A stretch of DNA of 28,719 nucleotides from CAYQFQ01 sp964539415 (GTDB lineage: Bacteria > Patescibacteriota > Minisyncoccia > Phycocordibacterales > GWA1-40-21), in NCBI GenBank assembly GCA_964539415.1, contig CAZIID010000006.1, forward strand, positions 1 to 28,719, read 5' to 3'. The translations under genes were made by a program, and so were the position numbers. Of the stretch, positions 1 through 8,040 are shown one piece after another (positions within the stretch are counted from its first letter, which is position 1; the number at the start of each line of letters is the position of its first letter). The notes beneath the pieces are model-generated. The model was not told the origin of the DNA and did no database searches. It worked only from the letters and a program-made list of their open reading frames with translations.

Positions 1-54
1 TAGAGCGCCTCATTTGCAATGAGGAGGTCATCGGTTCGAATCCGATAGGGTCCA
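1..54 (+). tRNA. tRNA-Ala(UGC), 5' end cut off by the window edge
   Basis: The 3' part of a tRNA is visible. The anticodon stem CCTCA/TGAGG encloses the loop TTTGCAA, which gives anticodon TGC (Ala). The T arm ATCGG-TTCGAAT-CCGAT is perfectly paired. The 3' acceptor strand AGGGTCC is followed by discriminator A. Position 70 is U, compatible with the G3:U70 alanine identity pair, but the 5' strand is outside the window. The next bases are CTA, so CCA is not encoded. Confidence 0.93.
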
Positions 55-123
55 CTACATTTAGGTCTATATTTAGCAATGTTTATTCAGACATCATTTG
101 TGATGTTCAGAACTATTTTAGTA

Positions 124-132
124 TGTTATTAT
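124..132 (+). promoter_or_regulatory. Extended -10 promoter of the gene at 141
   Basis: TG-T-TATTAT reads as an extended -10 element whose hexamer (127-132) ends 8 nt before the ATG at 141. There is no Shine-Dalgarno sequence in the gap, so the transcript is probably leaderless or nearly so. No clear -35 is seen. Confidence 0.45.
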
Positions 133-140
133 TAGAATAA

Positions 141-1310
141 ATGAAAAATATAACAATTTCACCAAAGATATTTATATTTATTTTATTACTTTTAACATTT
201 CTTTTTCCACTAATAATTCAACTATCTAACATCTACAGAGGATTATTTTATTTTTACCTTTTATTCCCAATTAGCATACCGTATTTCTTATTTAATTGGT
301 TGTTTGTATCTGTCTTTCCCTCCTTCTATTACGAAACAGAGTCAATAAGTGTAAGTCATCATTTTATTGGCTGGCTGGGTTTTCTTTGTTTTTCACTTGC
401 GTGGTTGATTATTTTTTCACTATTATTTTATATTAAGAAATCTACAAGAGAAATGATGAAAATGTCTCTCTTAATAGCCTTACCGTTATATATTATAGGT
501 TTTGTATATTTAGGATATGTTACAACAAATATTCCTTTTTTCTCTCCTGGTTTTAATTCATCAGAGCGTATAGATGTAGCAAATTCTAGTTTTGACTCAC
601 TAAATCTTAAAATTGGTCTTGATATTATTCCAGAAGATGCTCAAGCGTCTGAAAAAGCCAGAAGAAATGGTGAACTTCCATATTTTTCATATCCCTGCAC
701 ACAAAATGGGAAAAACTATACTTGTTCAAGTAAGATATTTTATTTTACCCCTTACATTGTAAGACCTGAACCAAGTACAGATAGTTATGTTGTGTATCTT
801 AATGGAGAATCACTTTTTAAGTTCCCTATAAAGGAGACAAACACCAATTATCTTTCTATGTTTAAAGTTGATAATAAATTACTTGTTTATTATGGTAATC
901 AAGCTCTTTTGAGCTCATCAAGTAAAGATAAAGGATACGAAAAATATGTTTTATACGATACAATCTCAAAACAGGCTAAATTTATTAAATTTAATTTGCC
1001 AGGACCATTTTTGGGAGAAAATCCACCTAGTAAAGGGAAGATAGCAATTAATGGTAGTAATCTGTATCTATTTGTAAACGGCTTGGATACTGCATTTAAC
1101 ACTGGTAAATCTACTATTATGACTTATAACTTTGAGAAAGAAACACTTACTGAATTTGCTTCGAGTGTTAATGATAAATGCAAAATATCATATATTGGTG
1201 TAAGGGACGGATTCCTCTACTGGTCAGAAAACTTTCAAAATAAAAGATGGTCTTCAGAAAGTTATTCCTGGAACCCCTCCTGTTTTACCTACAAAAAACA
1301 ACTTTTTTAA
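141..1310 (+). CDS. Hypothetical four-helix membrane protein with a large extracytoplasmic domain
   Basis: A 389-residue protein that I do not recognise. Four hydrophobic segments lie at about residues 8-28, 34-58, 70-96 and 108-130. They are followed by a polar domain of roughly 260 residues that is probably outside the cell. This domain contains a Cys pair (CTQNGKNYTC, about residues 204-213) that could form a disulfide. It also has repeated beta-type stretches alternating short hydrophobic strands with Gly/Asn turns (YVVYLNGESLFKFP, KLLVYYGNQALL, NLYLFVNGL), reminiscent of a beta-propeller or WD-like sensor domain; that resemblance is impressionistic. The ATG at 141 is chosen because the first helix starts directly after it and a -10 element sits just upstream. 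The gene stands alone: a tRNA precedes it and a 300-nt intergenic element follows. No function is assigned. Confidence 0.8.
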   Translation: MKNITISPKIFIFILLLLTFLFPLIIQLSNIYRGLFYFYLLFPISIPYFLFNWLFVSVFPSFYYETESISVSHHFIGWLGFLCFSLAWLIIFSLLFYIKKSTREMMKMSLLIALPLYIIGFVYLGYVTTNIPFFSPGFNSSERIDVANSSFDSLNLKIGLDIIPEDAQASEKARRNGELPYFSYPCTQNGKNYTCSSKIFYFTPYIVRPEPSTDSYVVYLNGESLFKFPIKETNTNYLSMFKVDNKLLVYYGNQALLSSSSKDKGYEKYVLYDTISKQAKFIKFNLPGPFLGENPPSKGKIAINGSNLYLFVNGLDTAFNTGKSTIMTYNFEKETLTEFASSVNDKCKISYIGVRDGFLYWSENFQNKRWSSESYSWNPSCFTYKKQLF

Positions 1311-1612
1311 CATATTTTCCAAAACTCTAGCAGGCTTTCTTTTATCAGAGAATGGCTGTGTATTAGTTCTGAAAGCCACACATTGTGTCCACCAAGAGAA
1401 ACATTGTCGGAATCAGAAAAGCGGAGCGATGTTTGTTCAGCAGAACAAACCGCGAGCTATGGTCAAGAAATTTTTGAGCGACGGCGAAGAAATATTCCTG
1501 ACCACAAACGTTAAAAAAATCCGCATTGTTGTGTTTTTTTTCTTGTATTTGTTTTAAAAAAAATGTAGACTAACATATAGATTGTTTTTACAACAAGGGG
1601 AGGATTGACTTA
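1311..1612 (+). other. Intergenic element, GC-richer, with hairpins and a short open frame
   Basis: This gene-free stretch is clearly GC-richer between about 1340 and 1530 than the surrounding DNA. It has a perfect 8-bp hairpin (GTTTGTTC-AGCA-GAACAAAC, 1431-1450) and a longer imperfect hairpin whose arms are 1460-1474 and 1490-1504 (TGGTCA paired with TGACCA at the base). A T-run follows at about 1533-1541. One frame is open across most of it and includes a 42-codon ORF at 1429-1557 (starting MFVQQNKPRAM) with no Shine-Dalgarno site. It could be a structured RNA, a dispersed repeat or a decayed coding fragment. I cannot decide between these from one copy. Confidence 0.4.
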
Positions 1613-1834
1613 GTGAAAATATCACTACAGCCAGGTGACGTAATTTGTATTACGTCAGATAACTACTTACAAATATCTAGAAAAGGAAAATGGTTAAGAT
1701 TAAATGGGGTAGAGAGTATTCGATCGAGTTTTAAAAATGCTCGTCGAATTGTTCAGGTTATTGCCTGGACCCACAGTCTTCAGATTTTTGAAGAAGAAAA
1801 AAAATCTGCAATGACAAAATTTACTCTTTCATAA
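1613..1834 (+). CDS. Small hypothetical protein, 73 residues
   Basis: Starts at GTG 1613, with a strong Shine-Dalgarno site (GGGGAGG, 1597-1603) 9 nt upstream. This contrasts with most genes here, which lack one. The protein is soluble, with a beta-rich N-terminal half (ISLQPGDVICITSDNYLQIS, then KGKWLRLNG) and a basic middle (about residues 39-46, SSFKNARR). This resembles small cytoplasmic proteins of unknown function; I recognise no family. Its stop codon overlaps the Shine-Dalgarno region of the next gene (TAA at 1832, AAGGAG at 1833), so the two are almost certainly cotranscribed and possibly translationally coupled. Confidence 0.7.
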   Translation: MKISLQPGDVICITSDNYLQISRKGKWLRLNGVESIRSSFKNARRIVQVIAWTHSLQIFEEEKKSAMTKFTLS

Positions 1835-1845
1835 GGAGATTGTTC

Positions 1846-2073
1846 ATGAAATGTAAAGAAATGGGATGTAACGGTGATGTTGATATGACAAAGAGTGTTA
1901 TTGAATTAAAAACTGGGCCATTTTCGTCCTCTCGAACTTATGCTTGTAATGTTTGTGGAAGACTCCATTTTTATTATGGTTATTTGGTTCAACGTAGAGA
2001 TGAATGCTGTGTCTTTTTTATTGATGGAAAACTTGTTCATAAAAACCAAGACAGTAAGATCATCGATTATTGA
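1846..2073 (+). CDS. Small zinc-ribbon-like protein, 75 residues
   Basis: The start is ATG 1846, 7 nt after a textbook AAGGAG (1833-1838). A TTG six bases earlier in the same frame is too close to that site. The protein has a knuckle-like pair Cys3/Cys8 (KCKEMGC) and a CxxC pair (CNVCG) about 27 residues later, consistent with a small treble-clef or zinc-ribbon fold. Two further adjacent cysteines (ECC) follow. Zinc binding is inferred from spacing only. The gene follows the 73-residue gene directly and ends before a strong terminator, so the two form a two-gene unit. The partner and function are unknown. Confidence 0.72.
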   Translation: MKCKEMGCNGDVDMTKSVIELKTGPFSSSRTYACNVCGRLHFYYGYLVQRRDECCVFFIDGKLVHKNQDSKIIDY

Positions 2074-2085
2074 TTTTTATATGTA

Positions 2086-2117
2086 ACTGCCCGAACGAAA
2101 GTTAGGGCAGTTTTTTA
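2086..2117 (+). terminator. Rho-independent terminator
   Basis: ACTGCCC/GGGCAGT arms close an inner AAC-GAAA-GTT hairpin with a GNRA tetraloop, followed by a run of six T. It ends the two-gene unit 1613-2073. Confidence 0.9.
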
Positions 2118-2140
2118 TTGTTGTTTTTTTTACTAGATGA

Positions 2141-2146
2141 TATAAT
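2141..2146 (+). promoter_or_regulatory. Probable -10 of the surface-protein gene at 2190
   Basis: A consensus TATAAT lies 43 nt before ATG 2190, just after the preceding terminator. It implies a short AT-rich leader of about 36 nt. No good -35 is evident. Confidence 0.5.
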
Positions 2147-2189
2147 TGTCTTTAATAAAAGTCTTTTAATTATATTAATAATTTTTTTT

Positions 2190-5100
2190 ATGAGTCATAT
2201 TATTTTATTAGAAAATAGATTATTTAAAATAATTTTTATTTTTCTATTATCTTTTGTTTTTGTAAATTCTTATGCTTACGCTTCAGACTATTATGTTTCT
2301 TCTATACGTGACGGAAGAAGTGACTCTAACTCTGGAACAGATCCGAATCGACCTTGGGCGACGATGGATAAAGTTGCGTCTATGTGGGATAACAGTATTA
2401 AGGCTGGTGATACTGTGCACCTAGAGAGAGGTAGTGTATGGATTTGGAAGCCTGCAAGTGCTGAGCCATATCTTCACACAGATATTGGTGGCAATTCTTC
2501 CGCACCCATGGTGATAAGAGGTGACGATTATGGTTCACTTGGGGCGAGCAAACCTATTATTAAGAGGGATACATCAAACAGGACTAATGCGACGTTCTAT
2601 TCAATTACGAAGGGTGGCTGGGTAACTTTAAGAGATTTCATTGTCGATGGAGGATGCGATGGAAGTAACTCTGCATGTTTCAATAATACAGTTGGTGTAG
2701 CTGGGATAGATATATCACAAAACACTTATTGGGGTCATCAATCAGGAGAGATTCGAAATGTAACGATTAAAAATCTCGTCCTTAGAAATCTCGGTAAAGG
2801 CGGGACTACTTATTCTGGTGGTGTAGGTGTTTTGCCCAAGAATGACTCAAATATTTATGACGTTTTAATAGAAGGGAACGATGTATCAGGTTATTCTGGA
2901 CATGGGTTAAACCACTATCCAGAGCATGCAACAATGTATGGCCGACACAGACAAGGTGAGGTTTATAATACTATCTGGAGAAATAACTGGGTACATGACC
3001 CTTCATCAACGCGTTTTCCAGATGTTGGGACCGCAATGCATTATTCTACAGGTGGAAGTGGAAATATCATTGAAGGAAATACTTTTGAGGGTTCACAACC
3101 AATGGGAACTTTATTTTTTGATGTGTTTACTGGTACCGATAGTGGGGTCACTATAAGAAATAATATTATAAAGGATAACCCGACTGGTTCCGGTATTAGT
3201 ATCTATGGGACAGAAGAGGAAGCAACACTTAATGCCAAGATCTATAATAATATAGTTTCTAACGTTAAGTATGCTGGTTTTAATTTTCAAGCGGTGAATT
3301 TTCCAATTTACGGAGAAATATCCTTTTTTAACAACACTCTTGTAAATAATGCATACTATAGCGATGATACTTCGACAATTAATATTACTGGATCAAAAGG
3401 TAGGAATACAGTAAATATCTTTAATAACATCTTATATAAAAATGCTGGTATTGATTACTCAATTAGAATTAGCGAAGATTATCCGGGAGTAATTAATCAT
3501 GGTAATAATCTATATTTTGATACTCGTGGAAATTCTAGAACGGTTATTCAAGATTATAAAAATAAAAAATCTTTTTCTCTCGCGAGTATTAAAGATTATG
3601 AATCATCGGCTATAAACTACAATCCTCAGTTTTCAAATATTAATTTGATACCTTCAGGGCTTCAATTAACCTCTATCTCTCCAGCTATCAATGCAGGAAA
3701 AGATATGGGACCATCATATTCCTCAGATTATAGCGGTACGAGCAGAGTAAACTGGGATATAGGTGCCTATGAATATTCTGGTACACCGCCAGCAACATTT
3801 TGTACTCTGGATACTTGGCAATATAGTGAATGGAGCTCTTGTACGAATGGGGTTAAGGCAAGAACTGCAACAAAAACTTTTGATTGTGCAACTGCAGATA
3901 CACCAGCAGAATCAATATTAAGATATTGCTCATACGTAAGAACCGCACCTGAACTTATAAGTTGGTATAAACTTAATGAAAATTCTGGAAACATAGCGGG
4001 TGATTCTTCGGGGAAAAATAATAATGGAAATATTTTTTCAGCAGATTGGACGACTGGTCATTCCGGAAATGGACTACAATTTAATGGTAATAGTGGTTAT
4101 GTTCATCTTTCTACTAAAGATATGAAATTAGAAAAAGGAACAGTAACTCTTTGGGGTATGGTAAATGATTTTGGGCAAAAATATTATAGTGGAGCATTCT
4201 TCATGCACAATAGTGATGAAAGTTGGAGTGATAAAATACACATATACCCAGAAGAAGGAAAATTAAAAATAGGTTTGGGTGAAAGTCATGAATTGAGTGC
4301 TGTACCTATGGATTTAAATAAATGGTATCACATTGCTTTGACTTGGGAGAACGGAAATTATTTTGTTTATCTAAATGGTATAAAAAGTGCTCAGGGGACA
4401 TATACTGGTTTAACCAAATTAAATTCATTTGCAGATATTGGAAACACAGGAAATCCATCTTCTAGAAGCTGGTCACTTAATGGTAAGGTAGACGACGTAA
4501 GAATTTATAATGGAGCTTTAAATGCAGCTGAAATTACATCTGTATATAATGAATCCGACACTCCTGTAACACCATCCTGCTCAGCAGATACTTGGAGCTA
4601 TTCTGATTGGAGCGTTTGTTCTTCAAATGGTACTCAGACTAGAACAGCAACAAAAACTTTTGATTGTGCAACTGTAGATACTCCTTCATTATCAACTGTA
4701 AACTCTTGTACTGCTCCAGTAATAACTCCATCTTGTTCTACAGACACATGGTCTTATTCTAATTGGAGTACTTGTTCTTCAAATGGCACTCAGACTAGAA
4801 CAGCAACAAAAACTTTTGATTGTGCAACTGCAAACACTCCTTCTTTATCAACTACAAATTCTTGTGTTGCTCCAGTAATAACTCCAACATGTTCTTCAGA
4901 TACTTGGACTTATGGTGAGTGGACTATTTGTTCATCAAGTGGAACGCAAACTAGAACAGCAACAAAAATATATGATTGTCCTAGTATTGACACTACGTCA
5001 GAAGTAGTTATTCGTTCATGTGTTCCATTAACACAAAGTATAAATATTTCAAACACTCAAAATACTTATTCTGTTAATATTTCTGGTAATAATGGAAGTG

Positions 5101-5606
5101 TCTCAAAATACCCAAATAAAACATCTTATATACAGAATGAAAGTGTATTAATTCTTGCTCTTCCAAACACAGGTTACTACTTCTCTAATTGGTCAGGAGA
5201 TGCTACAGGTTCAACAAACCCTTTGACTATATCAGTGAGTTCAAACAAAAACATTCAAGCAAACTTCACTTCATACAGCTCAGGTAATCCAACAAACATA
5301 ACTAACCCAGTTATTATCACACAAACCCCTCTTCCTGGATCAAGGAAGCTCATTACTGCAAGTCTATATCTTGGTATTAATCACCCAGAGGTTATCCTTT
5401 TGCAACAGATCTTAAACAAACATGTAGATACTGTCCTTATATCTAAAACAGGCGCTGGTCTCCCAGGTAAAGAAACAACATACTTTGGTAATGTCACAGA
5501 TGATGCAGTCAAAAGATTCCAAAGAAAGTACAACATTGCTTTCCCAGGTGATCCTGGATATGGAATGGTAGGACCGAAGACGAGGGGGAGGTTGAATATG
5601 ATATAA
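2190..5606 (+). CDS. Secreted beta-helix / LamG / TSP1-like repeat protein with C-terminal peptidoglycan-binding domain
   Basis: A 1138-residue surface protein. The frame is open back to 2118, but ATG 2190 is preferred: it lies downstream of the TATAAT at 2141 and gives a signal peptide of about 30 residues (cleavage near AYA-SDYY). Domains, with approximate residues: right-handed parallel beta-helix 30-525, rich in Asn/Gly ladder turns such as IRNNIIKDNPTGSGISIYG; a Cys-containing TSP1-like module at 538-580 (TWQYSEWSSC); a LamG/concanavalin-like domain 590-785 (NSGYVHLS, VDDVRIYNGALNAAEI); three more TSP1-like modules 795-950; an InlB/Flg_new-type repeat 965-1030 (YYFSNWSGDA, IQANF); and a PG_binding_1 domain 1050-1138 (ETTYFGNVTDDAVKRFQRKY). 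The beta-helix suggests carbohydrate binding or lyase activity, but no catalytic residues can be assigned. It is a single-gene unit bounded by terminators. Confidence 0.88.
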   Translation: MSHIILLENRLFKIIFIFLLSFVFVNSYAYASDYYVSSIRDGRSDSNSGTDPNRPWATMDKVASMWDNSIKAGDTVHLERGSVWIWKPASAEPYLHTDIGGNSSAPMVIRGDDYGSLGASKPIIKRDTSNRTNATFYSITKGGWVTLRDFIVDGGCDGSNSACFNNTVGVAGIDISQNTYWGHQSGEIRNVTIKNLVLRNLGKGGTTYSGGVGVLPKNDSNIYDVLIEGNDVSGYSGHGLNHYPEHATMYGRHRQGEVYNTIWRNNWVHDPSSTRFPDVGTAMHYSTGGSGNIIEGNTFEGSQPMGTLFFDVFTGTDSGVTIRNNIIKDNPTGSGISIYGTEEEATLNAKIYNNIVSNVKYAGFNFQAVNFPIYGEISFFNNTLVNNAYYSDDTSTINITGSKGRNTVNIFNNILYKNAGIDYSIRISEDYPGVINHGNNLYFDTRGNSRTVIQDYKNKKSFSLASIKDYESSAINYNPQFSNINLIPSGLQLTSISPAINAGKDMGPSYSSDYSGTSRVNWDIGAYEYSGTPPATFCTLDTWQYSEWSSCTNGVKARTATKTFDCATADTPAESILRYCSYVRTAPELISWYKLNENSGNIAGDSSGKNNNGNIFSADWTTGHSGNGLQFNGNSGYVHLSTKDMKLEKGTVTLWGMVNDFGQKYYSGAFFMHNSDESWSDKIHIYPEEGKLKIGLGESHELSAVPMDLNKWYHIALTWENGNYFVYLNGIKSAQGTYTGLTKLNSFADIGNTGNPSSRSWSLNGKVDDVRIYNGALNAAEITSVYNESDTPVTPSCSADTWSYSDWSVCSSNGTQTRTATKTFDCATVDTPSLSTVNSCTAPVITPSCSTDTWSYSNWSTCSSNGTQTRTATKTFDCATANTPSLSTTNSCVAPVITPTCSSDTWTYGEWTICSSSGTQTRTATKIYDCPSIDTTSEVVIRSCVPLTQSINISNTQNTYSVNISGNNGSVSKYPNKTSYIQNESVLILALPNTGYYFSNWSGDATGSTNPLTISVSSNKNIQANFTSYSSGNPTNITNPVIITQTPLPGSRKLITASLYLGINHPEVILLQQILNKHVDTVLISKTGAGLPGKETTYFGNVTDDAVKRFQRKYNIAFPGDPGYGMVGPKTRGRLNMI
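4572..5039 (+). repeat. Three tandem 156-nt coding repeats (TSP1-like modules)
   Basis: Three in-frame units begin at 4572, 4728 and 4884 with an exact period of 156 nt (52 codons). Each encodes a pattern close to C-S-x-D-T-W-x-Y-x-x-W-x-x-C followed by TRTATK, DC and a closing C. A fourth, diverged copy lies upstream of the LamG domain, near 3795-3930. Confidence 0.9.
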
Positions 5607-5633
5607 GAGGATATTTTAATCAGTTAAAATTTT

Positions 5634-5668
5634 AAAAAAGAAGACTTTAAAACAGTCTTCTTTTTTAA
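5634..5668 (+). terminator. Rho-independent terminator
   Basis: A perfect 13-bp inverted repeat, AAAAAAGAAGACT / AGTCTTCTTTTTT, with a 7-nt loop and a T-run. It lies 27 nt after the stop of the beta-helix gene and could also act in the reverse direction. Confidence 0.9.
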
Positions 5669-5696
5669 TTTACTTATTATTGTTTTATCATATAAT
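5669..5696 (+). promoter_or_regulatory. Promoter of the CAP-domain gene
   Basis: Consensus TATAAT at 5691-5696 with a -35-like TTTACT (5669-5674) at 16-nt spacing. The hexamer ends 6 nt before GTG 5703, so the predicted transcript starts at or next to the start codon. Confidence 0.6.
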
Positions 5697-5702
5697 ATAG
5701 GA

Positions 5703-6578
5703 GTGAAGAAAAGTCCATTTACGGTGGAAGTCGTTAAAAAAATTCTTATACTTTCTATTTGTATAGAGGCTGTTTTCTTTATGGCCCTTGTCTACCAAGG
5801 TAAGATACAGACAGCTACTGTGCTTGTTGGTACTTTAAATAATTTGACAAACTCTGAAAGACAACAACAGAACCTTTCTTCTTTAAAGGAGAATATACTT
5901 CTCGATAAGTCTGCACAGTTTAAAGCTGACGATATGGTTAAAAACGGATATTTTGCACATAAAAGTCCAGATGGAAAAGAACCATGGTACTGGTTAGATA
6001 GTGTTGGTTACAAGTATAGTTATGCAGGTGAGAATTTAGCTATTAATTTTAATGAATCAGAAGATGTTGTTAATGCGTGGATGAATTCACCAACACACAA
6101 AGCAAATATTGTTAAAGGATCTTACACAGAGATAGGAACTGCTATTGCAACAGGAACTTATAAAGGTAAAGATGCTGTTTTTGTTGTCCAACATTATGCA
6201 AGTCCTAGGGTTGCAGAAAAAAATATATTTCCAAGTACAACTTCAGCTAATGTCGTGTCAAAAGATAATAAGACTGGAGAAGTTTTAGGTGTTTCTACTG
6301 TGAAAGAAAAAGATAAAAAGCTAACTGATTTACCTATATCTAAAAAGATGGAAGTGATATTGCTTTGCGTACTTGCTCTTCTTATTATTTTTGCAATATT
6401 CTTCAGACCAATTCTTAGGTTCTTTGCTTTACATTCTGGTGTTTCAAACTTTTTATTATTTGCTATTGCTATAGCATTCGCTTGGGTATTATTTTCAAGC
6501 TATTTTGCTAAAGGAGTAGATTACTTAACTAGTAGTATTAATTTCTTGCCAGACCATACTATACAGACTATAAAATAA
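5703..6578 (+). CDS. CAP/SCP-domain membrane protein
   Basis: A 291-residue protein starting at GTG 5703. An N-terminal helix (about residues 12-30) anchors or secretes it. A CAP (SCP/PR-1) domain spans about 38-165, with the family motifs NSERQQQNL, GENLAINF, a His in SPTHKANIV, and FVVQHYASP. A Thr/Ser-rich linker follows, then two C-terminal transmembrane helices (about 213-235 and 247-268). Bacterial CAP proteins are extracytoplasmic and occur in spore-coat and wall-associated proteins; their biochemical role is generally unclear. The next gene starts one base after this stop codon, so they are translationally coupled and may work together in the envelope. No Shine-Dalgarno site is present, and a -10 sits 6 nt before the start. 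Confidence 0.88.
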   Translation: MKKSPFTVEVVKKILILSICIEAVFFMALVYQGKIQTATVLVGTLNNLTNSERQQQNLSSLKENILLDKSAQFKADDMVKNGYFAHKSPDGKEPWYWLDSVGYKYSYAGENLAINFNESEDVVNAWMNSPTHKANIVKGSYTEIGTAIATGTYKGKDAVFVVQHYASPRVAEKNIFPSTTSANVVSKDNKTGEVLGVSTVKEKDKKLTDLPISKKMEVILLCVLALLIIFAIFFRPILRFFALHSGVSNFLLFAIAIAFAWVLFSSYFAKGVDYLTSSINFLPDHTIQTIK

Positions 6579-6579
6579 A

Positions 6580-7428
6580 ATGTTATCACTAGCTAAAAAA
6601 ACTTTCTTTATTATCCTAATAGTTTTTTGTTTTACAACCACAAAAACTTTGGCTGCTGAAACTCAAATAAACGCGGGATTATTAAAAAATATTTGGTATT
6701 CAAAAACAGATGTATATGAGGGTGATAAATTGAAGATATTTTCTGGAATATACAACCAGTCTGATACTTCTTTTTCTGGGACTGCTGTTTTCTATGCAGA
6801 CAATGAGGAAATATTTAAAGATAATTTTATTTCAAAACCAGAAACATTGGTTGAAGTGTCAGGATCTCTTGTGGCTTCTAGTAGCAGAATTTCGATTAAG
6901 GTAAAGATTAGTGATATTAAAATATTAAATTCTACTGCTTCAAGTACTGTAAGTTCTGATTATTTGTTGTCTTCTGAAACGGATTCTTCCACGATATCAA
7001 TAAATAAAAAAATTACTTTAGAGGAGGTAAAAAATACAGTTACGGAGGTTGCATCGAATATCGTAACTGCAATTGATGAAAAAGCAGCTACTTTATCTGA
7101 CAGTATTCTTGCTTTAAAAAAGACTGAAGTTACAACAGTTGATACAAGTAACGCAGGAAAAATTATCGAAAAAGAAAATTTAGGTCAGATAAATGGCATA
7201 TCCACAACAACCAGTCTAATATCAAAAGTTATCGGAGAAGTCTTGGGAGCAGAAACCCAATATAACGAAGCAGGTGAAAGTGGAATATGGTCTCAAATAA
7301 AAAATAGTAAATTTGGAGTTAGCGTTTACAATTATTTTCTTGATTTTTTAAGTTTGGTCGTCAGGTTTTGGAAAATTTCTCTTTTTGTAATAATAGCTAT
7401 TATTCTTATTATTAAGTTTCTTGTCTAG
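6580..7428 (+). CDS. Hypothetical secreted protein with a C-terminal membrane anchor
   Basis: A 282-residue protein beginning one base after the CAP gene's stop. It has a signal peptide (about residues 1-25, ending TLAAE) and a beta-sandwich-like stretch at 27-115 resembling the Ig-like or CARDB-type domains common on bacterial surfaces (WYSKTDVYEGDKLKIFSGIYNQSD). A Ser/Thr- and Lys-rich helical linker spans 130-200, and a single hydrophobic segment at about 260-281 is followed directly by the C-terminus. The topology is therefore a cell-surface domain tethered at its C-terminus. It has no enzyme motif. Coupling with the CAP protein suggests a paired envelope role, which is inference. Confidence 0.75.
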   Translation: MLSLAKKTFFIILIVFCFTTTKTLAAETQINAGLLKNIWYSKTDVYEGDKLKIFSGIYNQSDTSFSGTAVFYADNEEIFKDNFISKPETLVEVSGSLVASSSRISIKVKISDIKILNSTASSTVSSDYLLSSETDSSTISINKKITLEEVKNTVTEVASNIVTAIDEKAATLSDSILALKKTEVTTVDTSNAGKIIEKENLGQINGISTTTSLISKVIGEVLGAETQYNEAGESGIWSQIKNSKFGVSVYNYFLDFLSLVVRFWKISLFVIIAIILIIKFLV

Positions 7429-7431
7429 TGA

Positions 7432-7461
7432 TTGACCTTATAGTGTCATCGGGTGTATCTT
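7432..7461 (+). promoter_or_regulatory. Possible promoter of the gene at 7499
   Basis: TTGACC (7432-7437) and TATCTT (7456-7461) are 18 nt apart. TATAGT at 7462-7467 is an alternative -10. Either would give a leader of about 25-30 nt carrying the Shine-Dalgarno site, unlike the leaderless-type genes nearby. Confidence 0.4.
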
Positions 7462-7498
7462 TATAGTAGATGTTGTTTAAAAAATAACGGAGGTCAAA

Positions 7499-8035
7499 AT
7501 GACTGAAGCTAATAATTTTCGTGATGATGATGAGGAGGACGACGATGAACTCAGGGAAAAAGATGAAGATGATGGCTTTTATCATTACGACGTTAAACTT
7601 ATTTTGTATTCGGCAGAAGCAGGCTTGGTAATAGCATGTGAAATGAACATGCCGTTTGTACCTGACCAATCTTTTAAAATCGTTATTGGTACACTAAACG
7701 GCAAAAAAATGTATCTTTCTGTCGGCGAAAAGATTTGGAATAAAGAGTATCCACTTGAAATTTCATTTTGTTGCGACGTTGTATGTAAATTAAAAGCTGC
7801 ACATGATGGTAAGCTCGCTCGTTTTAAATATGGGCAGATACCTATTTGGTTGATAGAAAACATCATGGAAGATAAAAAGTGGAAAAAAATGTTGCCTGAA
7901 GATATTTATATTGCTGACATTGTGGATGCCGTTGATGTTGACGCGTATGATCCAAATAGTCCCACAAGTCCTAATGACTCTCAGTTTCAACCTAAAGATT
8001 CAGACCCAGATGACAAGACCGTATATATAGGTTGA
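7499..8035 (+). CDS. Hypothetical cytosolic protein with acidic tails
   Basis: A 178-residue protein with a strong Shine-Dalgarno site (GGAGG, 7489-7493) 5 nt before ATG 7499. The first 26 residues are almost entirely Asp/Glu (DDDEEDDDELREKDEDD), and the last 40 or so are Asp/Pro/Ser-rich and probably disordered. The core (about 28-135) mixes beta strands and helices: HYDVKLILYSAEAGLVIACE, then FKIVIGTLNGKKMYLSVGEK, then a Cys pair in FCCDVVCK. It has no signal peptide or membrane helix. I recognise no family. It is flanked by its own promoter and terminator, so it is monocistronic. Confidence 0.75.
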   Translation: MTEANNFRDDDEEDDDELREKDEDDGFYHYDVKLILYSAEAGLVIACEMNMPFVPDQSFKIVIGTLNGKKMYLSVGEKIWNKEYPLEISFCCDVVCKLKAAHDGKLARFKYGQIPIWLIENIMEDKKWKKMLPEDIYIADIVDAVDVDAYDPNSPTSPNDSQFQPKDSDPDDKTVYIG

Positions 8036-8040
8036 TTTTA

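Noticed and set aside
3767..3994. Minus-strand ORF across the beta-helix/LamG junction
   Set aside because: It lies within a large plus-strand gene with clear domain content, with no independent support.
7412..7990. Three minus-strand ORFs across the acidic-tail gene
   Set aside because: They overlap one another and the plus-strand gene, which has a strong Shine-Dalgarno site and terminator. They are antisense shadows.
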